This document shows positions 54,877 through 64,000 of a stretch of DNA of 64,000 nt, piece by piece. The stretch is from Hofstenia miamia (taxonomy: Eukaryota; Xenacoelomorpha; Acoela). The notes beneath the pieces are model-generated. The model saw nothing but the letters and a program-made list of their open reading frames with translations, ran no database searches and had not been told where the DNA came from. Each line of letters opens with the position of its first letter. The stretch's first letter is position 1. The DNA is taken from contig SCFE01000069.1 of the NCBI GenBank assembly GCA_004352715.1, forward strand, positions 290,701-354,700, given 5' to 3'. The position numbers were made by a program, and so were the translations under genes.

Positions 54877-56137
54877 CGGGGCAGAATGGTTAAATTTTCT
54901 GCGAAAGGAATTATTTTATTCAAAATAAATGTTTAAATACACAATATTGCTGATAGTATTAAAATCCTGGTCGAATAGTACAGAATACAGCAAAATAGAA
55001 AACAAGATATAGATATACTGTAAAATGCTTATACAATACACATTCAGTATAACATCGGGGTCAAACGGACAAACACGGGGCATAACGGACATTGTTATTA
55101 AAAAGTGTTTGTGTTAAAGTTATTGTATAAAGAAACCCGAAATCTTCTTTAATCGCATTCTGCACATGTGTTTGACCCAAAACAGTTCTCACAAACCCAT
55201 AATGTACATATAGTACACTCGAAAAAATCTGTTTTTTCATTGCCTCCAAAAAGTGATCCACAAAGTGGACATTTAATCTGAAGTGCATGTTTATTCTTTG
55301 CTTTTGATTTCTGAACTGGCTTACTAGGCTCACTAGAATCCAACACAGCCAACTTTCGTTTTGTAGAAGCAGTGCCCTTTTGAGCAGTTCCAGAGTAGCG
55401 GTTTTTTGAGTCAATTTTTTTTGGATAAATTCGTCTGAGGTTGTTATTGCAATATGCGGCTGCTTGTGATGGGGGTTTGCAATTTTTTGAGGGGATGGCG
55501 AAATAATTCGTAAAGCTTCTTGAAAGCAAGCATTAACTGGCGTCGATGGGCCGAGATCCTTGCTGGAACATTGCATCAGTTCACCCTGTTTCTCACATGT
55601 GTCAGTTTCTTCATTGAAAAAAGACGACGAAATTATGAAATCCCCAGACGATGTTGGGTTGCGAAATGGATAGAGTCCGCAATGATTGAAACCCTTAAAT
55701 ATCAAATGCCTGCCGGACCAATCATTAGTTGCACTCTTTTTGTTATGCCAACCAATGGGCACAGTGCATTGCAGTTGTTTGTGCCGATGCATGACCCTCG
55801 CAAAGCCATACGCCATTTGACATACTCCTCTTACCGTTAAAGGAAATCCTCTGTCAGCAAAGTACAATATTCGACTCTTTAAAAATTCTTTTGTTCTTTT
55901 GTGAAAATTGTTTGAAAACTCCCACGAGGCTGTGTCTGTGGGTTTGATAGATGCCTCAACAGAGTGGTACGGGGTTTTCCAAACTCTCGTACAGCATTTG
56001 CCAGCCTAATCTCATTTTTCTGAATCGCCCTCTACTGCTTGTGTTAATGCCTGCTTGCCATAGCTGCTTTGATTCGTCTTTCTTTTGTAATTTCTTACCA
56101 TTTCTAAAAGAAATATGCAATTGACCATTCTGCCCCG
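54877..56137 (-). mobile_element. Internally deleted pogo/Tigger-type transposon with fused end domains
   Basis: Termini CGGGGCAGAATGGTTAA (54877 onward) and, inverted, CGGGGCAGAATGGTCAA (from 56137) with TA beyond the right end define the element. On the minus strand it encodes remnants of a pogo-type protein. The start VRNYKRKTNQSSYGKQALTQ lies near 56105. After a break, FADRGFPLTVRGVCQMAYGF (CENP-B-like DNA-binding helix region, from 55867) and NDWSGRH run in frame straight into FKGFNHCGLYPFRNP, normally found after the DDE catalytic core. The core is therefore deleted. After a frameshift near 55500, a basic tail ends in a cysteine-rich module with CPLCGSLFGG, FECTICTLWVCENC and CAEC. It could bind its own ends but not cut them. 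Confidence 0.8.
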
Positions 56138-57783
56138 TATATTTTGGTTTATCAATAAACTACTATAAGAGAAATAATATCTGACAATAACTTTTTGGGA
56201 TGCCTATTTGTGCATTGTACATGCATAACAAAACAATATTTATTAGAAATGAATTGATGTCTTTCCTTACTGTTTGTATTTTGCGATGTGAAGTCTGTGA
56301 TTCTCTATAAAGTTCATAGANNNNNNNNNNNNNNNNNNNNNNNNNNNNNNNNNNNNNNNNNNNNNNNNNNNNNNNNNNNNNNNNNNNNNNNNNNNNNNNN
56401 NNNNNNNNNNNNNNNNNNNNNNNNNNNNNNNNNNNNNNNNNNNNNNNNNNNNNNNNNNNNNNNNNNNNNNNNNNNNNNNNNNNNNNNNNNNNNNNNNNNN
56501 NNNNNNNNNNNNNNNNNNNNNNNNNNNNNNNNNNNNNNNNNNNNNNNNNNNNNNNNNNNNNNNNNNNNNNNNNNNNNNNNNNNNNNNNNNNNNNNNNNNN
56601 NNNNNNNNNNNNNNNNNNNNNNNNNNNNNNNNNNNNNNNNNNNNNNNNNNNNNNNNNNNNNNNNNNNNNNNNNNNNNNNNNNNNNNNNNNNNNNNNNNNN
56701 NNNNNNNNNNNNNNNNNNNNNNNNNNNNNNNNNNNNNNNNNNNNNNNNNNNNNNNNNNNNNNNNNNNNNNNNNNNNNNNNNNNNNNNNNNNNNNNNNNNN
56801 NNNNNNNNNNNNNNNNNNNNNNNNNNNNNNNNNNNNNNNNNNNNNNNNNNNNNNNNNNNNNNNNNNNNNNNNNNNNNNNNNNNNNNNNNNNNNNNNNNNN
56901 NNNNNNNNNNNNNNNNNNNNNNNNNNNNNNNNNNNNNNNNNNNNNNNNNNNNNNNNNNNNNNNNNNNNNNNNNNNNNNNNNNNNNNNNNNNNNNNNNNNN
57001 NNNNNNNNNNNNNNNNNNNNNNNNNNNNNNNNNNNNNNNNNNNNNNNNNNNNNNNNNNNNNNNNNNNNNNNNNNNNNNNNNNNNNNNNNNNNNNNNNNNN
57101 NNNNNNNNNNNNNNNNNNNNNNNNNNNNNNNNNNNNNNNNNNNNNNNNNNNNNNNNNNNNNNNNNNNNNNNNNNNNNNNNNNNNNNNNNNNNNNNNNNNN
57201 NNNNNNNNNNNNNNNNNNNNNNNNNNNNNNNNNNNNNNNNNNNNNNNNNNNNNNNNNNNNNNNNNNNNNNNNNNNNNNNNNNNNNNNNNNNNNNNNNNNN
57301 NNNNNNNNNNNNNNNNNNNNTTATACTGAATTACATGGAATTACACCAGATTTTGGACATTTTATTAGAAAAAACAGGAGAGATGTGGACTGAAGTTGTT
57401 GGCCGTGTGACTAAAGTCGAATTTCGCAGTGAAAGAGTTAATAATATGAGTTACGCGAAAATCCGAGTTAGTCACATCCGCCTGTATACATATACATATA
57501 CATTTATGCAGTTTCAAAATATCTGTGCACCAAATATGTTAACATTTTATGAGATTAGAATTTATTGTGTACAACAATCGTCTTTTGCTTTAGATGCTGT
57601 CACGGCGCGATTTGGCTCTGTAATGCTTGGGATACATCTAAGGTTGCAGTGAGTTAATCTCATTGGAAAACCACATTAACAGTAAATGGAATGAATATAT
57701 TGACTCTCTTTTGTAATAGTGTTCACTTAGAAGTTTTATTTGTAAATTCTTTTAATTCTTTATAGAAATTTCTTCAAATTCTT
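56138..57783. other. Unassigned sequence around a 1000-N gap (56321-57320)
   Basis: The 460 bp after the gap hold an open frame to 57652 without recognisable domain. A possible acceptor (TTTTGCTTTAG near 57593) precedes a short open stretch, but no exon can be supported. Confidence 0.5.
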
Positions 57784-59340
57784 TCTTATTTCAGAAACAA
57801 AAAAAATCAAACATAAATAATTTCTGAAGTACATTATTTTATATGTTTTTAAATCTTTTTCCAAGTGTGGATAATAGGAATTTGGGTTTATTCCAATTCT
57901 GCAATTGCAAATTCTGTCAACAATTTACTTGTACAAACAATTTTCAAACGACTTAAATTAAATAATGTATGATAAAAATAATGATTATTTTAATGGGAAT
58001 GGGTCTATCATGTGAATGGAAACGTAAATGGGAAACCTGGGACCGCGAAATAAAGACTTCAATTCATATTAGCCAATTAGAATTTAAGCCGTGTGAGAAT
58101 AGCAATAGAGAATTTCATCATACTGGAATAATAATATTCTTGTCCTGAAACCCTAGTTTGAAAAATAGAAAAGAAAGGCCATACATTTACAAAATTATGG
58201 AGTCTTGAAGAATACAGGTTATTTATTTTTCTGAAACTACTGATATGGAAATTGCAATATGCCCTGTAGGACTACATGTACTTTTACTAAAAATTTCCTT
58301 GAATATTGACATTATTGTGATTTAAATAATGAAAGCAAATTCCAACTATTTCAGATTGCTCATATTCAACAACAGCACTATAGATATTTACCTATAATAA
58401 AAATCTGTGAGTTAATAATTGAATGCTGCTATTTTATTATAGCATAATCACGGCCATAAAACCTGTTTGTAACATTATTGGTCATTTTGAGTGGTTTTTG
58501 GTGCTATTTTGTCATGTTTTAAAGTGGGTGCTTATATTAATTTGAATTGTTGTTAGATGCTCGATCGTCTGCGTAGCACTTTTTATTCACTGTAAATATT
58601 TATAAGCATTGTAAGTGCTACATCTGATTCTGTCAGAATTTTTAATTTAAGTTTTATATTTATGATTAATACGTGTAACTAATTATAGGGCATCGCTTCG
58701 GGTACAGCAGTGCTATTGGTTACTGTAACTGATTACCAATAACCAATGTACATTGAAGCTCAGATTTGCGATATATTAAAAATGTACTTAAATTCCAATA
58801 AGAAGAACCTAGAAAATATATAGTTTACAAAATATAACTGATTTACCTGAATGGTTTTTTACGGCGATTCTATCAGCTAAGGGACATGGCTGACCATTCG
58901 AAATATCTTTGAAGAAAACAAAATTTGAAAAAGGACAGAACACTGCAATTTTAATATAAACATTTGTAAGTCTTAAATCGCAGCTGCCAGTTGAAATTAA
59001 ACTAAGATTACTGTAAATCTCTGGAAGACCTGTTGGTGAAGATCTGTCATACACATATTCAGTAAAGATAATGCTTCCACCTGTTTTTTTCACTTTTATG
59101 TAGAATGAGTCTGGTGTTTTCCAGATGTTGCATGAATCAATTTTAATGTAAATCTTACTGAAACCATCATCATCAAAATCAAGTTCATTGAGTAGATCAG
59201 CTTTTAAATTACATGGAACTATAATAGTAGCACCAATCAAGGTAGAAATGCTTGATGTGTTAATATTTAAATTCGGAGAGCATTGACAGTATATTTCTCC
59301 AATAAATACCAATATGAAGCCTAAACATATTAAAATGATT
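57784..59340 (-). repeat. Segmental duplication, copy 2 (with 22208-24058)
   Basis: Matches copy 1 in the same orientation, including the Ig-like exon. It has an extra segment of roughly 200 bp around 58380-58600 that replaces a TA microsatellite in copy 1. Confidence 0.8.
58847..59320 (-). CDS. Ig-like (V-set-like) ectodomain exon, copy 2
   Basis: A 474-bp exon (158 codons), phase 1-1, minus strand, bounded by ATATGTTTAG| and CATTCAG|GTAAAT. It carries the second part of a signal peptide (GFILVFIGEIYCQC), then STLIGATIIVPCNL, SFYIKVKKTGGSIIFTEYVY, NLSLISTGSCDLRLTNVYIK and VFCPF. This is a V-set-like pattern with two cysteines but no C-strand tryptophan, with extra cysteines in KIDSCNI and NGQPCPLADR. 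It is about 90% alike in wording to the exon at 23233-23926 and has no internal stop. The first signal-peptide exon and the downstream domains are not found, and a mariner remnant begins about 170 bp upstream. It is likely part of a membrane recognition receptor. Resemblance to hydrozoan allorecognition (Alr) genes is possible but unverified. Confidence 0.65.
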
Positions 59341-59375
59341 TTGATTACAGCAATATTTTTCGCATATATGCAGAA

Positions 59376-59376
<1 letters not shown>

Positions 59377-59417
<41 letters not shown>
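59377..59417. repeat. (TA)n microsatellite
   Basis: About 20 TA units between the Ig-like exon and a mariner remnant. Confidence 0.95.
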
Positions 59418-59421
<4 letters not shown>

Positions 59422-59489
59422 TTTTACAAATTCTCTTGGGGATTTTGATAGACTATGCACCAAAAACAGGAAATTGAAACATAATGACT

Positions 59490-60441
59490 GTTGTATTATC
59501 GCAAAACTATATTTCAATTAAATTTTACCGGCGATATTATAGAACAATTGTAAGAATGTTATCTATGGACGAACAAATAGAAATCGTGTTATTGTTGGCT
59601 AAAATGCAGTTAACAACGTTAGTGAAAACAATTAAAGAATCAAAATCCGATAAATATTCCAAGTGAGAACACACGGTGGTTGTAGTGCTGGTATGTTCAT
59701 AAAGTATTGAGAGTATTTGATTATTTCAATACAAATTCAAAAGTGCAGTAGTTACATGTTGAAAATTGTGATTTGCCAAAACATATGTATGAAACTGTGA
59801 TAGACAAATTAAAAAAGACCAAAATTTCCTTGATAGTTTGATTTTTTTTGATGAATCGATCAGCATTTCACGTAAATGGAATGGTACGTCGGCATAATTA
59901 CTATATTTGCAGAAAGAAGCCAACAGAAGAAACGTTGCAAAAATATCAGTCAATCCTAAAAGTCAGCGTTTGGATGAACTTATCCTCTTCTGGGATTTAC
60001 AGTAATTATTTCATGGATGGAAGTACCGCTGGTAAAAACTATCTCAAAATTTTGTCTGAAAAGATTGTAGCAAGTCGGCCTCGTCGAATTTTATGCACAG
60101 CTAAATGGAATGCCAACTGTTTATGGTAGCAATGCCAGACGTTATCTGGAGAAATGGCTTGGGACATGCGGATACCTTGTGTGGCCTGCAAGATCTCCTG
60201 ATCTTACTCCGCTAGATTTTTTCGTGTGGGGTTTCATAAAAATACAAATTTACAAGAGGAAGCGTTTAAAATTTATACTTTAATTGAATCGAAAAACATT
60301 TCTGGATGACCTGTTGGTGGGTGCAAAAATAAAATGTACGTGTGCATGGTTTATGACAATACAACAGTTATTATGTTTCGTGTTTTTGTTTTTGCTTTAA
60401 AATCAAACAATATCACCAATATCCTTAATTAACACCCTGTA
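59490..60441 (+). pseudogene. Mariner-type transposon, degraded
   Basis: An N-terminal helix-turn-helix remnant reads MLSMDEQIEIVLLLAKMQ. The first catalytic block LIFFDES is near 59835, followed by a frameshift. RKKPTEETLQKYQSILKVSV and YFMDGSTAGKNYLKILSEKI follow. The second aspartate block is not recognisable (TAKWNANCLW instead of a QQDGA-type motif). The third block is intact as WPARSPDLTPLDFFVWGF near 60180-60235. The right terminus ends TTAATTAACACCCTGTA at 60441. The left terminus was not found. Several stops and frameshifts show it is inactive. Confidence 0.75.
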
Positions 60442-60954
60442 TATGAAGGGTTTCGTGGAGGCTGGGGTGCTCAGGGAGGGGGGCTAAGCTCCCTTATTAA
60501 AATTTATTTTGTGTGCAGCTCCCCAGTAAAACCAAACCTAGTGAAACGTTATTGTACATTGTGCGTGCTACGTTGGCGAACAATAGGCGTAATTTGACCA
60601 ATGAAAGTTAGCAAATCGCTAACTATAAAGATTTATCGCAAGAATTTAGCTAACAAACGCTCATCATTCGCAATTAATTAAAACATTAAAACAGCAAATA
60701 CTATCAAATTTCTGATTTTCATTACGCTATGTGCATTAGTTGAAATAAATTGCTTTTTTCCATTTAGCAGATGCAACAGAAAAAATCTTTCAGACATTAG
60801 AAAAAACGGATAACCACACAACATTATCAAGAATTTCAAGAATGATATGCTTTTATGTAATAAAGATCAAATAAAAAACTCCACAGATTAAGCTAAGACT
60901 AATATATATATTAATAATCAAACTAAAAATCAAATAGAAAACGCCACTGATGAA
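60442..60954. other. AT-rich stretch with a short G-rich block, no gene
   Basis: A G-rich, C-rich block at 60450-60530 (CAGGGAGGGGGGCTAAGCTC) resembles a fragment of a hAT-type terminus but has no partner. Possibly upstream remnants of the Penelope-like element follow. Confidence 0.4.
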
Positions 60955-61391
60955 ACTACGACTAGTATATATTTGAAACTTCCCTATTGCAGTAACCAAG
61001 TCAATAAAGTAAAGAAAAGAGTTATAATAATGAACACCAAACTAAAGCAAACAAAGATAATACCAACATTTACATCATTCAAAACATCAAACATCATTAA
61101 AAACAAAGACCTAGTTCCGAAAAGTTTAGTTTCTTCTTCAATATATAATTACCAATGTGATGATTGTAAAAAAACCATACATCGGAGAAACTAAAACATC
61201 TAGGAACGAGAATAAAAGAACATCTAAATGGGCACCTAAGATCACACATATATTTACATAAACATACTGCAAATGAAAATAATTTTTATATGCTACTAAC
61301 ATCAAACTATCCAAAAATTGGTGAAGCAATTTTAATTAAGGAAACTAAGAAAGATATACTATTAAATACAACAAAGCATGCTAAAATTTAA
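60955..61391 (+). pseudogene. Penelope-like element, C-terminal GIY-YIG endonuclease remnant
   Basis: The frame 60973-61194 reads LKLPYCSNQVNKVKKRVIIM, then NTKLKQTKIIPTFTSFKTSN and YNYQCDDCKK. A shift then gives YIGET and a third frame gives LGTRIKEHLNGHLRSHIYLH and PKIGEAILIKE, ending LLNTTKHAKI at about 61389. This succession is typical of the end of Penelope-like retroelements, whose GIY-YIG nuclease nicks the target. It runs: a zinc-knuckle-like CxxC, YIGxT, LxxRIKEHL, IYLH, an E in IGEA, then LLN. One or two frameshifts make it inactive. The upstream reverse transcriptase is not seen. Confidence 0.7.
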
Positions 61392-61551
61392 TTTGTTTTA
61401 GAAGTACATGCAATATTAATTTATAAACTAGTCATTTTCATATAACAATCAAAAGCTGCAAAAATTCAATTATTAAATTCAGTTAAAGGACAAACTCTCA
61501 TTTTTAGGGTAGTGTAACATCATCACCCAGGCGAAGGATGTGCATAATAAC

Positions 61552-62830
61552 CAGGGGCGCACCCAGCTTTTTTTCTGAGGGGGAACTATTCTTTAGATTA
61601 TATATATATATATATATATAGGCATATTTTCATAGATATTCTTACATGCAAAGTAGTTTATAAATTCATTATTCTGAAGATTTTCACTACAACAATGGAA
61701 ACAGCATTGTCAGGGAAATTAAATAGTATACACTTTTGACATGCTACCCAAAACAGAAATGTTGATATTAACAAAGTTCAACTATTCAATTTAAGGTTTA
61801 CTATTTCATATATCTACTTTTTTACGTCATTTTTATAATTAAATTTCAAAATAGCAAACGTAACCAGCATACTATGAATGTTTGTTAAAAATTACTAAAA
61901 CTGAATTATTTTTCCCTAACCCTATTCAACCATTACTAAGATTGACTAACACACATATCTGCTCCGTGGTTCAGTAGGTGAGGATGATTTCGAACACAGA
62001 CTGTTGTCCTGTTAACTGATCCTAATCTCAATAGGAAAAATTTCCATTTTTTGTGGTAGGATGATCTTTAAAAAATTCTTACTTTCTTATTTCGTAGTTA
62101 TTCCAACCAAAAATTTAGGCCTAATTCTTGCAGGTTTGAATCATGCCCCACTCAATTTTTAAGAAAATGTGCTCACTGAAGTTAAAAATTCTAGATTGAA
62201 TTTTTCAAGAATAGATAATACTGATGTACAATTTCAAAACGTTGTTTAAGAAATTGTATAATATTCACTACAACTGTTGTGTAATAGTTTATTTTTTTCA
62301 ATTTCAGCGTCTTTTTTCCAATAGCTCAGTCGAGCCCTAGCCCACCGCGGCTCTGACTTCAACTCCTGTTATCAGAAGAGAGAACAGGACTGAGGATCAT
62401 GCCGTATTAATTCTGTGCGTCCACAAAATACCTTTAGTTACATTTTGTAACTTGACATAATTTGAATTTAATACATTATTTCTCTATTGTTTTTTAGCAT
62501 TGCTATGTAATTCACCATATTTGACTACAGTTAAAAATACAGAAACAGTGTTCAAATTATTTTCACTTTTGCAAAATATAATTTAATAGAAAATTTCATT
62601 CAAAATTGCTATATTTCTCATTGCTAATTTCGCTTTTGGCAATAATTGGAATGAAATAATAGATAAGAAATCATAGCATAATAACCAAGCATAACACATA
62701 AACACTTTTTTAAAAGAAAAAACATCGTTGTGAGATAACAAACATATATTTCATGAGGAATGGAAGCATCTGTGCTCTGTTGAGGGGGGGGGAACGTTCC
62801 CCCAGTCCCCCCCCTCTGGGTGCGCCTCTG
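61552..62830 (+). mobile_element. Non-autonomous hAT element, 1279 bp, with perfect 8-bp target duplication
   Basis: It begins CAGGGGCGCACCCAGC and ends CTGGGTGCGCCTCTG, imperfect inverted repeats. Identical ATAATAAC flanks it (61544-61551 and 62831-62838). There is no transposase-like frame inside. A TA microsatellite lies at 61601-61620, and a purine/pyrimidine-rich CCCCCAGTCCCCCCCC block lies near the right end. Its ends resemble those of the MITE at 6070-6292. The intact duplication suggests a fairly recent insertion. Confidence 0.85.
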
Positions 62831-62999
62831 ATAATAACGTAGTATATTTTAGATGCAAACAAATACAGATTCCGACTCACGGGGTAATGTGCACGTTTAC
62901 TCTTGATTTTCTTTCACTTTTGTATAACTATAGATTTAACTTAATTAATAGTCTAAGCTAGCATAACAACCATTACTATTTAGGTAGCATATCTTCGAA

Positions 63000-63700
63000 A
63001 GTAATAACAAGAAGGAATGCAATGGGCACACTTGCCCGAAGCTGTTTCACAAAGACAGTTTGATCCGTTACATCCATCCACATCCATCATTCCATCTGCT
63101 GCGAATCAGCTCACTCTCATTGAAAGAGATTTATTATGTGTACCTTACTTGCGGTGTATTAAATACCAGTCACTAATCGACTTAATTCTCACTCTCAATG
63201 TATACTGATTTAGTGTGTTAACAAGATAATGTATCGCAACCAGACACTAGCTGCTATTGTTAAAAGACAGTTAATATAAAATAGAGCAGCTTCCTACATT
63301 TAGTTAAGATATATTTATGATAATGACGGACACGTAAAAATGACAAGACACTAGCTGCAGACAGACAAAAAAAGATAACTACAATAAACTACAGCAGCTC
63401 CTAACCTACATATAGATAAAATATAATTAACACAGTCTCTTTTCAGTCTCTTATAGGTCACATAATTTGGATCTAAAATAGGGTTATTCATCAACACGCC
63501 TACATTGGCATTCTGCCTTTTGTGCATTTGTTACTACATGCAATTTCATTGAGTGGTAGCCAGCTAAGCATGAAAATAAAAACATTCCTATTCCTAGTTG
63601 TAACCTATTTGCATAGAACTATCAAGGCCCTCAATTGACACACGCAATGAATGCTTAGCTGCGCATTTAATTATAATAAACAAAACCATGAAGCAAAAGA
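63000..63700 (-). mobile_element. Gypsy-type LTR remnant, minus strand
   Basis: The reverse complement contains AAGTAAGGTACACATAATAA (compare GTAAGGTACACATAATTAAT in the LTR at 48533), a CTTCGGGCAAGTG block (compare GCTTCGGGCAGTGG) and AATTAAATGCGCAGCTAAGC (compare AATTAAATGTGCAGCTAGGC). Termini and target duplication are not visible. Confidence 0.5.
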
Positions 63701-63767
63701 ATAAACCACTAAAGGATAACTATACTCAGTTGAAGACGAGTCATGGTTCGACTCAGGGATCCAACAT

Positions 63768-63868
63768 GATTAATTGTCAACACGATTAATCGAGATTAAT
63801 CGGATGGATTAATCTATCGTGTTGGTCAAGTAGATTAGATTAATCGTAAACAGCGTGCTCGATTAATC
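63768..63868. promoter_or_regulatory. Cluster of palindromic GATTAATC sites with a hairpin
   Basis: Five perfect GATTAATC palindromes start at 63784, 63794, 63807, 63838 and 63861, with GATTAATT at 63768. The first three lie inside an inverted repeat, CAACACGAT...ATCGTGTTG (63779-63824). TAATC/GATTA is the core bound by Otx/Bicoid/Goosecoid-type homeodomains, so it could be an enhancer-like cluster. It could equally be a repeat fragment. Confidence 0.4.
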
Positions 63869-64000
63869 TAGATGATTCTAATTAAGTTGATGCTTATGCA
63901 TTCAGTTACGTGTTGTCATTTTCGGTTTGATATCTTATCTATGGCCACTATTCTTGTGTCATATGTTTTACAAAAGAAAACCTTAACACCGGACATAGAA

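Noticed and set aside
61960-62045. tRNA-like phrase CTCCGTGGTTCAGTAGGTGA inside the hAT element
   Set aside because: It resembles a tRNA A box, but no B box or cloverleaf can be formed at proper spacing. A TTTGAATC phrase lies too far away.

Overview
The window is AT-rich metazoan nuclear DNA, built mostly of layered and broken transposable elements with a few host exons. Three things point to an animal: a split membrane-protein gene of the YIPF6 type with conventional GT..AG introns, immunoglobulin-like exons in phase 1-1, and a short interstitial TTAGGG array. The mix of Penelope-like, restriction-endonuclease-type LINE, CR1-like LINE, Ty3/gypsy, hAT, mariner and pogo/Tigger elements, with unusual Ig-like exons in repeated copies, would fit a cnidarian such as a colonial hydrozoan. 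That assignment is an inference.

Layout: 1-6.3 kb holds dispersed repeats, a young 5'-truncated LINE (2842-4250) and a hAT MITE with a perfect 8-bp target duplication. 6.4-8.2 kb carries the last two recognisable coding exons of a YIPF6-like Golgi membrane protein gene (minus strand), with a pogo/Tigger-derived element in the intron between them. 8.9-12.8 kb holds degraded LINEs, an unrecognised ORF and a mariner end, followed by a gap. 13.8-19.75 kb and 36.14-44.33 kb are the two arms of a large, very similar inverted duplication around a 16.4-kb spacer.

The spacer contains an interstitial telomeric array, an Ig-like exon (minus strand) in a segment repeated 35 kb away, and a Ty3/gypsy-type element. 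The gypsy element has broken reverse transcriptase, RNase H and integrase domains. They are followed by an array encoding a repeated CHLKGMRME motif and a long additional reading frame of unknown function that ends at a polypurine tract and LTR. Two further copies of that reading frame (25.8 and 44.6 kb) also end at an LTR start, so it appears to be a regular part of this retroelement lineage. A solo LTR with a 4-bp target duplication interrupts the main copy, and a second solo LTR sits at 47.7-48.85 kb.

50-64 kb holds another Ig-like exon (plus strand), three mariner-type remnants, an internally deleted pogo/Tigger-like element, the second copy of the minus-strand Ig-like exon, a Penelope-like GIY-YIG remnant, a 1.28-kb hAT element, an LTR remnant and a cluster of palindromic GATTAATC sites. 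Several short duplications touching runs of N are probably assembly joins of overlapping or allelic contigs. Nearly all mobile-element genes here are broken; the host exons and the 417-residue LINE fragment are the main intact reading frames.
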